DNA of 64,000 bases from Streptomyces kaniharaensis (lineage in GTDB: Bacteria > Actinomycetota > Actinomycetes > Streptomycetales > Streptomycetaceae). The stretch is from contig NZ_WBOF01000001.1 of assembly GCF_009569385.1 (NCBI RefSeq), positions 6,023,501 to 6,087,500 of the forward strand. Direction: 5' to 3'. The notes under the pieces were generated by a model, which searched no databases, was not told the DNA's origin, and was given only the letters and a program-made list of their open reading frames with translations. Position numbers and translations under genes: made by a program. This document shows, in pieces, positions 27,918 through 36,543 of the stretch; positions within the stretch are counted from its first letter, which is position 1; each line of letters starts with the position of its first letter.

Positions 27918-28586
27918 GTGATCCGAGTCCTCGTCGCCGACGACGAGCCGCTCATCCGAGCCGGTATCAGGATGATCCTGGGCTCCGCCGACGACATCGA
28001 GGTGGTCGCGGAGGCCGCCGACGGGCGGCAGGCGCTGGAACTGGTAAGGGCGCACCGGGTGGACGTCGTGCTGCTGGACATCCAGATGCCGGTGATGGAC
28101 GGGCTGACGGCGCTCGCGGAGCTGCCGAAGGCCGCCCCCGGCGCACGGGCGCTGGTCCTCACCACCTTCGGTGAGCGCGAGAACGTCCTGCGCGCCGTGA
28201 CCTCGGGCGGCGCGGGCTTCCTGCTGAAGGACACCGCGCCGGCCGAGCTGATCCAGGCCGTGCGCGCCGCCGCGAGCGGGAACGCCTTCCTCTCGCCGGC
28301 CGCCACCCGGCACATCGTCGACTCGCTGGCGTCCGGGCGCAGCGGCTCGGCCGCCGCCCGGAGCGCGCAGGCCCGGCGCCGCCTAGACGTGCTGACCGAG
28401 CGTGAGCTGGAGGTGCTGGCGCTGCTCGGTGAGGGCCTGTCGAACGCCGACGCCGGGGCGCGGATCCACATGAGCGAGGCGACGGTGAAGACGTACGTCA
28501 GCCGGATCCTGGCGAAGCTGGGCTGCGAGAACCGGGTGCAGGCGGCGCTGCTGGCGCGGGACGCCGAGCTGGACGGCCACGACTGA
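27918..28586 (+). CDS. NarL/FixJ-family response regulator
   Basis: Partner of the upstream kinase. Receiver domain with DDEP, phospho-Asp in VVLLDIQMPVMDG and Lys in LLKDTAP; LuxR-type HTH at the C-terminus (LTEREVLALL-like LTERELEVLALLGEG, ATVKTYVSRILAKLG). 222 residues. GTG 27918 is chosen because GAGGGG at 27903-27908 is spaced 9 nt from it; the in-frame ATG 27909 directly abuts that site and is a poorer fit. MIRVLVADDE is also the common family start. Confidence 0.93.
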   Translation: MIRVLVADDEPLIRAGIRMILGSADDIEVVAEAADGRQALELVRAHRVDVVLLDIQMPVMDGLTALAELPKAAPGARALVLTTFGERENVLRAVTSGGAGFLLKDTAPAELIQAVRAAASGNAFLSPAATRHIVDSLASGRSGSAAARSAQARRRLDVLTERELEVLALLGEGLSNADAGARIHMSEATVKTYVSRILAKLGCENRVQAALLARDAELDGHD

Positions 28587-29141
28587 GCGCATCCATGTGG
28601 TCGCGGAGCGTGGTGGGTGTGGCGGATGCCACGTGGCGGCGGCATGGAGTCGGGAACTCCGGTTGCTGCGGTGACGGTGTGTCAGATCTCGGTTGCTGTC
28701 GGTAGACAATGCGCCGGATCCTACCGATCGACAGATGTGAGCGGGGGCACGGAAGTTGACCGGTTGATCTTGAAAATGCGGTCAAACCTGGTCGAACTGA
28801 GCCCCGCTCCTTGATCGATACCGGCGGTAACAGTCAACTGACCTGCGGCGTCCAAGAATTGCTTGCTGCGCGCCGGGATGGCCCCCTAGCTTCATTGGCG
28901 GCGCAACGAGCGCCACCCGGGTTCACCCCGACGCACGGCCCGCCGACTGACACCCGGCATGCGAGGGCCGTGCCCGCCGACGCGACCGGCTCGTACAGGC
29001 CGTCGGCGAGCGGAGGTGGCCGGGACGGTGCGGCACGTCCGACACGTGCAGAGCCGTCCATCGAGTGAGGCAAGCGCGACAACTGGCCCTGTCCCGGGTC
29101 TGGTTCCACCTGCCTGCCCGGGGCTTGACGAGAGGAACTTC
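28587..29141 (+). promoter_or_regulatory. Long gene-free leader upstream of rpf, structured
   Basis: 555 nt without a convincing gene. It contains an inverted repeat TTGACCG-N16-CGGTCAA (28756-28785), then two successive hairpins: CACGGCCC/GGGCCGTG (28934-28941 and 28965-28972) and GCCGACG/CGTCGGC (28976-28982 and 29001-29007). In Streptomyces rpfA leaders carry a ydaO-type cyclic-di-AMP riboswitch; this leader is in the right place and is structured, but I cannot confirm the riboswitch core by eye. Confidence 0.5.
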
Positions 29142-29906
29142 ATGACTTTCCGTCACGAGACCGCCGCTGCCACCGACACCACCACTGCCACCGATGCGAC
29201 CGCCGCTCCCAAGCGCAACCGCGTCCGGATGGCCGTCGTCGCGGGTGCCGCCGTCGCGGCCCTGCCCGTGGCCGGCCTCGTCACGGCCACCTCGGCCTCC
29301 GCCGCGACCACCTCCGCCTGGGACGCCGTCGCCCAGTGCGAGAGCGGCGGGAACTGGAGCATCAGCACCGGCAACGGCTTCTACGGCGGACTGCAGTTCA
29401 CCCCCTCCACCTGGGCCGCGTACGGCGGCACCGCGTACGCGCCGCAGGCCAACCAGGCCAGCAGGGCGCAGCAGATCGCCGTCGCCGAGAAGGTGCTCGC
29501 CTCGCAGGGCCCCGGAGCGTGGCCCGTGTGCTCCCGCAAGGCGGGCCTCAGCAAGGGCGGCGCGCCGGCGGCGGTCGACACCTCCGAGGACACCGCGCCG
29601 GCGGCACCGGCGAAGCCGGCCTCGAAGCCCGCGTCGAAGCCTGCCGCGAAGCCGGCCGCCAAGTCGACGCCCAAGACCCGGCAGAAGGCACCGCAGACGT
29701 TCCAGCAGCCGGCCAAGCCCGCGTCGCCCCCGTCCGGGGTGGGGAAGAACACCTCCGGCGGCACCTACACCGTCAAGAGCGGTGACACGCTGAGCGACAT
29801 CGCGGCCAAGTTCGGCGTCGCCACCGACACGCTGTACGGCAAGAACGCCCGCGTCATCGGCGGCAACCCGGACCTGATCTTCCCCGGGCAGACCCTCACC
29901 GTCTGA
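29142..29906 (+). CDS. rpfA: Resuscitation-promoting factor with LysM domain (RpfA-like)
   Basis: Secreted muralytic enzyme that acts on peptidoglycan during germination and exit from dormancy. Signal region (VAGAAVAALPVAGLVTATSASA), transglycosylase-like Rpf domain (WDAVAQCESGGNWSISTGNG, catalytic Glu in CESGG; FYGGLQFTPSTWAAYGG), an Ala/Lys/Pro-rich linker and a C-terminal LysM (TYTVKSGDTLSDIAAKFGV). 254 residues. AGAGGA precedes ATG 29142. A 12-bp terminator hairpin follows. Likely controlled through the long leader. Confidence 0.93.
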   Translation: MTFRHETAAATDTTTATDATAAPKRNRVRMAVVAGAAVAALPVAGLVTATSASAATTSAWDAVAQCESGGNWSISTGNGFYGGLQFTPSTWAAYGGTAYAPQANQASRAQQIAVAEKVLASQGPGAWPVCSRKAGLSKGGAPAAVDTSEDTAPAAPAKPASKPASKPAAKPAAKSTPKTRQKAPQTFQQPAKPASPPSGVGKNTSGGTYTVKSGDTLSDIAAKFGVATDTLYGKNARVIGGNPDLIFPGQTLTV

Positions 29907-29926
29907 CGCCTCCTCACGCACGCACC

Positions 29927-29958
29927 GAGCGGCCACCCTCGACCGGGGGTGGCCGCTC
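29927..29958 (+). terminator. Terminator of rpf
   Basis: GAGCGGCCACCC and GGGTGGCCGCTC form a perfect 12-bp stem with an 8-nt loop, 20 nt after the stop. Confidence 0.9.
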
Positions 29959-30013
29959 GGCGTGTCGGCGGGGTGGGGCTGGCCCGGGCAGCTGGCCGCT
30001 CGGCGTGTCGGCG
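29950..30013. repeat. 21-bp direct repeat, 43 nt apart
   Basis: The 21-mer starting TGGCCGCTCGGCGTG occurs at 29950-29970 and 29993-30013. The first copy overlaps the terminator. It looks like a local duplication at the edge of the decayed methyltransferase. Confidence 0.8.
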
Positions 30014-30335
30014 AGGCGCCCGGCTGGCTGGACCTGTGCAGCGGGCAGGGTCGGGCGCTCGCGGAGGCGGCGCGCCGGCAGCCGGACGGGGTGGAGCTGA
30101 CCGGGGTGGACCTGGTCGGCCCGCTGGCGCCGCCGCCAGACGTGGCGGCGCTGCCCGGGCTGCGGCTGGTCGCGACGGCGGTCGCGGACTGGGTGCCGCG
30201 CCGGTCTATCTGCTGGTGCTGGAGGGCGGACGGGCGGTGCGGCCGCCGTTCCGCTACGTCGGGGCGGACGCGGGAGCCGGGCCGAACTACACGGGCCAGC
30301 CGGCGGTCGGGTCGTACTACCGGGCGCCGGCATGA
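29962..30335 (+). pseudogene. Remnant of a SAM-dependent methyltransferase
   Basis: One frame reads WLDLCSGQGRALAEAARRQ and VELTGVDLVG, the SAM-binding motif I and the acidic loop of class I methyltransferases. Near 30195-30205 the reading continues in another frame with RPPFRYVGADAGAGPNYTG and QPAVGSYYRAP, the usual C-terminal end of these proteins. Most of the middle (about 100 residues in intact relatives) is missing. So this gene has an internal deletion plus a frameshift and a lost start. Not expected to function. Confidence 0.75.
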
Positions 30336-30364
30336 AGGGGTGTGCGCGGGGCGGTTCAGGTTGT

Positions 30365-30380
30365 CGTTGAAGATTCAACG
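30365..30380. promoter_or_regulatory. Palindrome CGTTGAA-GA-TTCAACG upstream of the SDR
   Basis: Perfect 7-bp arms around GA, about 90 nt before the SDR start. It could be an operator for an unlinked regulator. Confidence 0.5.
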
Positions 30381-30471
30381 CGACGTCCGAATACCGCCGG
30401 ACGTCCCGGGCGCCGCGGCCGAGGATCGAGTCATGTCCGACAACGGGACGAGGAGTTCTGGAGATATGACG

Positions 30472-31221
30472 ATGAACGGTACGGCGAGGCTCGACGGCAA
30501 GGTGGCCCTGGTGACCGGCGGCAGCCGGGGGATCGGGGCGGCGGTCGCGCTCCGGCTGGCCGAGGACGGCGCCGACGTCGCCCTGACCTACCAGGGCGGC
30601 GCCGAGCGGGCCGAGGCCGTCGCCGCGAAGATCACCGCGCTCGGGCGGCGCGGCTGGGCGGTGCGGGCCGAGAGCGCGGACCCGCAGGAGGTGCAGGCGG
30701 TGGTCGCGGCCGTCGCCGAGCGGTTCGGGCGGCTCGACATCCTGGTGAACAACGCCGGCGTGGGCGTGCTGGGCCCGATCGGCGAGATGGCGCTGGAGGA
30801 CGTCGACCGGGTGCTGGAGGTGAACGTCCGGGCCCCGTTCCTGTTCGCGCAGGCGGCCTCGGACCGGTTGGCCGAGGGCGGACGGATCGTCACGATCGGC
30901 AGCTGCATCGCCCGGCGCGTCGCCTTCCCGGGCGCCAGCCTCTACGCGACCAGCAAGGCCGCGACGATCGGACTGACCAAGGCGCTGGCCCGGGAGCTCG
31001 GCCCGCGCGGGATCACGGTGAACGTCGTCCACCCCGGGCCGATCGACACCGACATGAACCCGGCGGACGGCGACTCGGCCGAGTTCCAGCGGGGGCTCAC
31101 CGCACTCGGGACGTACGGCGCGGGCACGGACGTCGCGGGCGCCGTCGCGTACCTGGTGAGCGCGGACGGCCGGTACGTCTCCGGCGCGGAGCTCGCGGTC
31201 GACGGCGGCTTCGCGGCCTGA
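30472..31221 (+). CDS. Short-chain dehydrogenase/reductase, FabG-like
   Basis: NAD(P)H-dependent oxidoreductase of 249 residues. Cofactor motif TGGSRGIG, NNAG, catalytic Ser in TIGSC and YATSKAA, and the SDR C-terminus SGAELAVDGGFAA are all present. Of three in-frame ATGs (30433, 30466, 30472), the last is preferred: GGAG at 30460-30463 is 8 nt upstream and the conserved MNGTARLDGKVALVTGG begins there. Role outside fatty-acid synthesis is likely since no fab genes are near. Confidence 0.92.
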   Translation: MNGTARLDGKVALVTGGSRGIGAAVALRLAEDGADVALTYQGGAERAEAVAAKITALGRRGWAVRAESADPQEVQAVVAAVAERFGRLDILVNNAGVGVLGPIGEMALEDVDRVLEVNVRAPFLFAQAASDRLAEGGRIVTIGSCIARRVAFPGASLYATSKAATIGLTKALARELGPRGITVNVVHPGPIDTDMNPADGDSAEFQRGLTALGTYGAGTDVAGAVAYLVSADGRYVSGAELAVDGGFAA

Positions 31222-31347
31222 CGGTGCCGGTGGCGGCCCGGCTTCCGGTTCCGGCGTGGCGTCGGGGCCGGAGGCCGGGCCGTTGTCTGTGGACGCGGTT
31301 ACCATCGCCGGGTCCGACCACGTGTACCGGCCCACGAGGGGTGCGCC

Positions 31348-31956
31348 ATGACCGCAACGGAAGACCCGATCGACCTGCTCGCCCGGGCGCTCGCGCAGAC
31401 CGCGGGGCTGATCGACGGGGTGGGCGTCGAGCTGGCCGGTCATCCGACGCCGTGCCGCTCGTGGGACGTCGGGATGCTGATCAGCCATCTGCTGCACGAC
31501 GTAAGGCAGTTCACCGTCCGGGCGGAGGGCGGCCGGCCCGACTGGTCGCAGCCCTTCGAGCGGGTCGAGAACGACTGGCTGCACGCCTTCGAGGCCGGCG
31601 CCGAGGAACTGATGGACGCCTGGCGGGCGGCCGGGGACCTCTCCGGCACGATTGAGGTCCCCGGCATGGGCATGCTGCCCGCCCGGTTCCCGGTCGACCA
31701 GGCGATTGCCGAATTCGCCGTCCACGCCTGGGACTTGGCACGCGCGACCGGCCAGTCCACGGACGGGCTGGACCACGAGGTGGCACTCGCCTCGCTCGCC
31801 TGGGCGCGCGGCGCGCTCAAGCCCGAGTTCCGGGGGCCGGAGGAGGAGAGTCACAGCTTCGGCCCGGAGGTCGCGGTGCCGGAGGACGCGCCGCCGTACG
31901 ACCGGCTCGCGGGATTCTTCGGCCGCGACCCCGGAGCCGCGCCGCTGCACGTCTGA
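31348..31956 (+). CDS. TIGR03086-type metal-binding protein (DinB/mycothiol maleylpyruvate isomerase superfamily)
   Basis: 202 residues with the family pattern TPCRSWDVGMLISHLLHD (first metal His) and AEFAVHAWDLARATGQ (later His). The superfamily includes mycothiol-dependent enzymes with a four-helix bundle and a divalent metal; the specific reaction is unknown. ATG 31348 follows GAGGGG. Free-standing. Confidence 0.88.
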   Translation: MTATEDPIDLLARALAQTAGLIDGVGVELAGHPTPCRSWDVGMLISHLLHDVRQFTVRAEGGRPDWSQPFERVENDWLHAFEAGAEELMDAWRAAGDLSGTIEVPGMGMLPARFPVDQAIAEFAVHAWDLARATGQSTDGLDHEVALASLAWARGALKPEFRGPEEESHSFGPEVAVPEDAPPYDRLAGFFGRDPGAAPLHV

Positions 31957-32176
31957 ATCTACGACCACGAAGGTTCACCGGGGCGGCGTCGTGGTGGACG
32001 AAGGGCAGGAACCGAGCGCGCCGGTGCCCAGCGCGGTCGTGGCCAGGGCGGCGGTGCCGAGGCGGACGGCGGCGCCGCGTCGGGCCACCGCGCACGGGGC
32101 GTCCGGGCGGTGGACTGATCGGTGCACTGCTCCGATTCCGTTCAGTATCGGTAGTCAGTACCGGGGGGAGCCCGGT

Positions 32177-32419
32177 TCAGGCCCGGTCGTCGGGGCGGCG
32201 GCAGGCGGCGGGATCGGGCGCGGGGGAGGCCTGGCAGAGGTAGCCGCGGTCGTCGCGGTCCTCGCTGAGGTACCGGCCGGAGCAGTGCTCGGGGCCGTAC
32301 TCGGCGCAGAAGGCGAGCGCCTCGTAGCCGTTGGCGAACGCGCCGGGGGCGCGCACGATCCAGTAACCCGACGGCAGTGACGGCCAGTTGTCGCTGTCGA
32401 CGAGGCTGGCGCCGGGCAC
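32177..32419 (-). pseudogene. C-terminal remnant of a cysteine-containing domain protein
   Basis: The 80-residue GTG-started frame contains SDNWPSLPSGYWIVRAPG, GYEALAFCAEYG and CSGRYLSEDRDDRGYLCQ, the look of a SPOR-like module that normally ends larger actinomycete surface or kinase proteins. Sensible coding continues upstream of the GTG (ALSVLAYLPQQ) without a start codon, into the 3' end of the histidine kinase. So the N-terminal part of the original gene is probably lost. It could be translated from the GTG through coupling to the kinase. Confidence 0.5.
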
Positions 32420-32445
32420 CTGCTGCGGGAGGTAGGCGAGGACGC

Positions 32446-33780
32446 TCAGGGCCGCTTGTGGACGGGGACGCGCAGGAGGAAGCGGGCCCCGCCCCGCGCG
32501 CTGCGCTCCACGGTGAGCGAGCCGCCGTGCGCGTGCGACACCCAGGCGGTGATCGACAACCCCAGGCCGCTCGACCCGGCGCCGCTGTGGAAGCGCTCGA
32601 ACAGCGACTGCGCCTGTTCGGGTGGCACACCCGGCCCGGCGTCGTCGACGGCGACGGTGCCGTCCGCGCCGACGGTGATCTCGATGTCGGCCTGCTCGCC
32701 CGGGGCGTGGCCGTGGGCGAGCGCGTTGCCCAGCAGGTTGGCGACGGCACGGCGTAGCAGGCCCGCGTCGGCGAGTACGACCACCGGCACCGACTCGACG
32801 CGCACCCGGTGCCTGTCCACCGGGGTGTCGGCGACCACGGCGTCGACGAGCTGGTCGAGCCGCAGCGGTTCGAGGTCGAGCGCAACGGCGCCGGCCTTCA
32901 GCCGGGCGCGGGTCAGCAGGTCGTCGACCAGCTCGCTCATCCGGGTCGACTGGCGCAGCGTGCGGCGCATGACCTCGGTGGAGTCGGCCTCGCCGCGCAG
33001 GCCGGTCTCGGCGAGCAGCCGCAGGGAGGCGACAGGGGTGCGCAGGTCGTGGGCGGCGTCCGCGAAGAACGCCTCCTGCTGGTCGAGCGCGGTCAGCGCC
33101 GGTCGGACGGCCCGCCCGGCGAGCCAGCGGCCGGCCAACGCGGAGACGGCCACCAGGACCGTGCAGACGACGGTGAGGAGCAGCGTCAGCCGTTCGTGGT
33201 CGTTCTGGCTTCCGGAGATGTCAACGGCCGCGACCACGACGGCGTCCGCGTTCTCCCCGGGTGGTCCGGCGAACGGCTGGGCGGACAGGCGCAGTTGGTG
33301 TCCGTTGTCCGCCCGGGCGGTGGTCAACGCGACGTCCTGCTCCCTGCCGGCCTCGGCGGCGAGCTCCTGCGCCGCCGGGGCCGGGACCGCGAGGCAGGGC
33401 CGGTGCGGGCCTGCGAGGGCGGTGAGCCGGTCCGCGGTGCCGGTGAACAGCGTCACAGGAGGGCAGTCGTACCCGCCCTCCTTCGGATCCGGGTATTCGA
33501 GTGCGCCCGCGTCGTCGTACCGGAGGTCGGCGACGAACTCACCGGTCCGGAGCTTGAGGTCGACATCGACCTGGGCGCGCCAGGACGAGTCGTCCGCGCG
33601 CACGGCGATGACCGTCATGCCGACCAGCCCGGCGGCGCTGACCAGGGCGAACAGCAGCGCGATGCGCCGCCGCAGCCGGCGGATCCGGCCGGCCGGCGTC
33701 GGCGGGACCCGGCGGCGCAGACGGCGGTGCGGACGACGGCGCGACCGACGGATCAGGCCGGCCGGGGCCGGTGGTCTCAC
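32446..33780 (-). CDS. Sensor histidine kinase (HisKA/HATPase), OmpR-type partner
   Basis: 444 residues. An Arg-rich N-terminal tail, membrane helix (IALLFALVSAAGLVGMTVIA), an extracytoplasmic domain of about 140 residues with cysteines, a second helix (LTLLLTVVCTVLVAVSALAG), HAMP-like WLAGRAVRP, H box FFADAAHDLRTPVASL and HATPase with NLLGNALAHG and GSSGLGLSI. GTG 33780 is the start because it overlaps the regulator stop as GTGA, a classic coupling overlap; longer readings upstream are regulator antiframes. Confidence 0.9.
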   Translation of the reverse strand: MRPPAPAGLIRRSRRRPHRRLRRRVPPTPAGRIRRLRRRIALLFALVSAAGLVGMTVIAVRADDSSWRAQVDVDLKLRTGEFVADLRYDDAGALEYPDPKEGGYDCPPVTLFTGTADRLTALAGPHRPCLAVPAPAAQELAAEAGREQDVALTTARADNGHQLRLSAQPFAGPPGENADAVVVAAVDISGSQNDHERLTLLLTVVCTVLVAVSALAGRWLAGRAVRPALTALDQQEAFFADAAHDLRTPVASLRLLAETGLRGEADSTEVMRRTLRQSTRMSELVDDLLTRARLKAGAVALDLEPLRLDQLVDAVVADTPVDRHRVRVESVPVVVLADAGLLRRAVANLLGNALAHGHAPGEQADIEITVGADGTVAVDDAGPGVPPEQAQSLFERFHSGAGSSGLGLSITAWVSHAHGGSLTVERSARGGARFLLRVPVHKRP

Positions 33781-34442
33781 GCCTGAGACTCCAGCCGGTA
33801 GCCGACGCCGCGCACGGTGTGGATCAGCGGCGGATCGCCGAGTTTGCGGCGCAGCTGTGAGACCAGGACCTCGACGACGTTGGAGTTGGGCTCGGTCAGC
33901 TCGTCCCAGCAGCGTTCGATGAGTTCGGTGCGGCGCACCGCCTCGCCGGGCCGGGCGGCGAGGGTCTCCAGGACGGCGAACTCCTTGGTCGTGAGGGAGA
34001 GCAGCACACCGTCGCGGTGCACCGTGCGGCGGGCCGTGTCGATCTCCAGGCCGCCGCACCGGACCACCGGCGGGCGGGCGACGGCGGTGCGCCGGCACAG
34101 GTTCCGTATCCGGGCGACCAGTTCGGGGACGGCGAAGGGCTTGACCAGGTAGTCGTCGCCACCGGTCGCGAAGCCCTCGACCCGGTCGGCGACGGTGTCC
34201 CGGGCGGTGAGGAACAGTACCGGCACCGTCCGGCCCTCCCGCCGTATTCGCTGGACGTACGCCGCCGAGTCGCCGGAAGGCAGCATCCGGTCGAAGACGA
34301 CGCAGTCGTAGGCGGTGACGAACAGCGCCTCGTCCGCGGCGGGGAGGTCGGCGGCCTCGTCGACGGCCAGACCGCTGCCGCGCAGTGCTGCGGCCACCGC
34401 GAACCGCAGGTCATCGTCGTCCTCGACCACCAGTACGCGCAT
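33777..34442 (-). CDS. OmpR/PhoB-family response regulator
   Basis: 221 residues. Receiver with VVEDDDD, CVVFDRMLPSGDS (phospho-Asp) and LVKPF; winged-helix DNA-binding domain with LTTKEFAVLETLAARPG and VSQLRRKLG, ending GVGYRLESQA. ATG 34442 gives the canonical MRVLVVEDD start. It is the first gene of the pair and overlaps the kinase by 4 bp. The signal sensed is unknown. Confidence 0.94.
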   Translation of the reverse strand: MRVLVVEDDDDLRFAVAAALRGSGLAVDEAADLPAADEALFVTAYDCVVFDRMLPSGDSAAYVQRIRREGRTVPVLFLTARDTVADRVEGFATGGDDYLVKPFAVPELVARIRNLCRRTAVARPPVVRCGGLEIDTARRTVHRDGVLLSLTTKEFAVLETLAARPGEAVRRTELIERCWDELTEPNSNVVEVLVSQLRRKLGDPPLIHTVRGVGYRLESQA

Positions 34443-34609
34443 GCGGGACAGGATAGCCGTGGCCGCCGGCGGGGCCGCAGGCGCCGACGTGCGCTGTCGA
34501 CGACCGTTCGCCGGCTCACGTCCGTCGTCCACGGCCGCGAGCCGGCAGCATCGGCGGAGCGCCTCCCCGTGGGGGAGCGGGAAGGCGCGGCCGCCGACGT
34601 GGAAGATCA

Positions 34610-34921
34610 TCACAGCGGAAGCCTGAGGATTTGATGAGCCCCGCCGTGCCCTGGCGCTGACGCCCCGTCCGCCGGACGCACCACGGGCATCCGGCGCCCC
34701 TGATCTCCCCGGCAGTAGCGCATCGCGAGCCGATGGTGCCCCGCAGCCTCGGCTCGCCCGCACACGACCTCGAGCGGCTTCGCACCCGCATGCGCCACCA
34801 CCCTGGCCGCCGCCCCCGTCGCCATGACCGCCGCGAACGCGACGACCACCCATCCGGCCTGCCGAAGAACCCGCCCGGCCTGCGCCCGCAGCCGACGCCG
34901 AGCCCGTATGAATCCCCGCAC
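34610..34921 (-). CDS. Small membrane or secreted protein, unknown
   Basis: 103 residues: basic N-terminus (RGFIRARRRLRAQAGR), a single hydrophobic helix (VVVAFAAVMATGAAARVV) and a polar tail with two cysteines (VVCGRAEA, RYCRGD). The start is GTG 34921 with an excellent GGAGGA about 9 nt upstream, which makes it a credible gene. Its 3' end HQILRLPL is echoed by a partial copy at 34977-34994. No family recognised. Confidence 0.6.
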   Translation of the reverse strand: MRGFIRARRRLRAQAGRVLRQAGWVVVAFAAVMATGAAARVVAHAGAKPLEVVCGRAEAAGHHRLAMRYCRGDQGRRMPVVRPADGASAPGHGGAHQILRLPL

Positions 34922-34994
34922 CGCCCCGCTCCTCCCGTTCCCGCCGTCCGTACGCGGGAAGAGCCTGACGGTGTGTGCCTGAGGATCTGATGAG
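34621..34994. repeat. Two near-identical 18-mers 356 bp apart
   Basis: GCCTGAGGATTTGATGAG (34621-34638) and GCCTGAGGATCTGATGAG (34977-34994) differ at one base. On the minus strand both read HQILR, which suggests that the second is the 3' vestige of a duplicated small gene. Confidence 0.6.
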
Positions 34995-35039
34995 AGCCCT
35001 GGCCCGGCCGACCCGCAGACGAGAGTCCCAAGACAGCCC

Positions 35040-35735
35040 CTACCGGCGCTCGGCGCGCGGCGGGGACTCCCGGAGGGTGCGGCGGGCGGCTCCCACGGTC
35101 ATGAGGGCCCACAGGAGGGCCGCGGCGCCCACGGCGTAGGCACCCTCGCTGAGAAAGGCCAGGTCCAGGTCCGTCCCGGCCGGGGGGACCCAGCCGTCCG
35201 GGTCGAGGAGGACGGTGGCGGTGGCGCCGGTGGATTGCGGGCCGGAGCAGCCCGAACCGACGAACTCGCCGTGCGGGACGGGCTGCCCGTCCGGACGGCG
35301 TATCCCGCACTTCCACCCGGCGTGCCCGCGCCGGTCCCGCTCCTCGTGCACCCAGGTGACGACCACGTCGGTCCGCACCGCGCGGTGCGCGGTCACCTCC
35401 GCCCGGAACACCGCCGTGGGCAGGGCCAGCATCACGATCCCCAGCAGCACTCCCGGCCACAGGACCCATCCGCTGGTCCGCACCACCATCAGCCCGCCCA
35501 GCGCCGCGACGAGCACGACCACGGCGGCGACCGTGCAGGGCGCGGCCACGTCCGGATTCCCCGCGCCCACCATCAGCCCCACGATCAGCAGCGGCGCGAG
35601 CACGGCGACCAGTCCCGCCGTCCACCGCACCGTCCGGGCCGACGCCCGCCGGTCCTTCGCGGGCTTCCGCTTCGGCGTCCGCTTCGGCCGTACGACCCCC
35701 TCGGCCGGCGGTCTCTTCTGCTTCTTCCCGCCCAT
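35040..35735 (-). CDS. Multi-span membrane protein, unknown
   Basis: 231 residues. Lys/Arg-rich N-terminus (MGGKKQKRPPAEG), about four membrane helices (VAVLAPLLIVGLMVGAG, TVAAVVVLVAALGGLMVV, VLWPGVLLGIVMLALP, AYAVGAAALLWALMTVGA) and an extracytoplasmic loop with a Cys pair (GWKCGIRRPDG, GSGCSGPQ). ATG 35735 starts the basic head. It lies alone between the small gene and the MoxR operon. No family recognised. Confidence 0.75.
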   Translation of the reverse strand: MGGKKQKRPPAEGVVRPKRTPKRKPAKDRRASARTVRWTAGLVAVLAPLLIVGLMVGAGNPDVAAPCTVAAVVVLVAALGGLMVVRTSGWVLWPGVLLGIVMLALPTAVFRAEVTAHRAVRTDVVVTWVHEERDRRGHAGWKCGIRRPDGQPVPHGEFVGSGCSGPQSTGATATVLLDPDGWVPPAGTDLDLAFLSEGAYAVGAAALLWALMTVGAARRTLRESPPRAERR

Positions 35736-35925
35736 CCTGCGGCCCCCGTCCGTTGGTGGTGCTCGACTGCTCGCGACAGTGTGACGTACCGGCCGGAACG
35801 GCGGTCGCGGGGCGGGGACCTTCGAGCGGACTCGGCCGGCTGTTCCTCGCTCAGCCCCTGCCCGGCGGCCCCCGGATGACCGCTCCAGGAATCCCAGCGC
35901 CACCAGACAGGCGTGCCGCTCCCGA

Positions 35926-36543
35926 TCAATGCCTGGCAGCGTCACCCTGCGCCGGCTCGTCGCTCGGGGACGGCGGGTCCGGCGATGAGGGGGCACCCGG
36001 TGGGCACAGGGCGAGGCCGGTGCCGCAGGCGGCGGCCGCCAGACCCAGCAGGGCGACGGGGCGGGACCACGCGAGCGCCGCGGTGGGGGCGAACGCGGCC
36101 GGCAGGACCAGCAGGGACGCGAGGGTGGCGGCGGCCGCGGAAGCGGGTCGGCGGGGCCGATGCCGCGGGTCGAGCGCGTCCAGGAGCAGCAGGTAGCCGG
36201 TGAGCAGGACGGTCACCACGAGCGCCCGCCACGGCGCCGGTTCGCCGAGCGCGGCGAGCAGGACGGAGCCGGTGGCGAGGGCCGTGGTACGGGTGGCGGT
36301 CAGTCCTGCGGGCAGGGTCGCCGTCGGTGCGCCGCCCTCCGACGGCGGGGAGGCCCACAGGGCGAAGGCGGCGGCGGCCACGGAGGCGGCCGGACCGAAC
36401 CGGTCGACCGCGGTCCCGCTGCCGCCGTCCCCGACCCCGGCGGCGGCGAGGGCCAGGGCGGCGCCGACGGCGCGCAGGGCGGCGCGATCGAGGCGCGGCG
36501 CCCACCGGGCGGAGGATGGCGTCGGGTCAGGGAAGGGGGTCAT
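35926..36543 (-). CDS. Membrane protein, last gene of the MoxR operon
   Basis: 205 residues, Ala/Leu-rich, with about five or six predicted helices (LRAVGAALALAAAGVG, ALVVTVLLTGYLLLLDAL, AAAATLASLLVLPAAFA). ATG 36543 overlaps the DUF58 stop as ATGA, so it is coupled. In related operons this place is taken by hypothetical membrane proteins. Function unknown. Confidence 0.8.
   Translation of the reverse strand: MTPFPDPTPSSARWAPRLDRAALRAVGAALALAAAGVGDGGSGTAVDRFGPAASVAAAAFALWASPPSEGGAPTATLPAGLTATRTTALATGSVLLAALGEPAPWRALVVTVLLTGYLLLLDALDPRHRPRRPASAAAATLASLLVLPAAFAPTAALAWSRPVALLGLAAAACGTGLALCPPGAPSSPDPPSPSDEPAQGDAARH

Noticed and set aside
28617..28814. 65-codon frame before rpf
   Set aside because: No ribosome site and poor codon bias; it lies in a region better explained as a regulatory leader.
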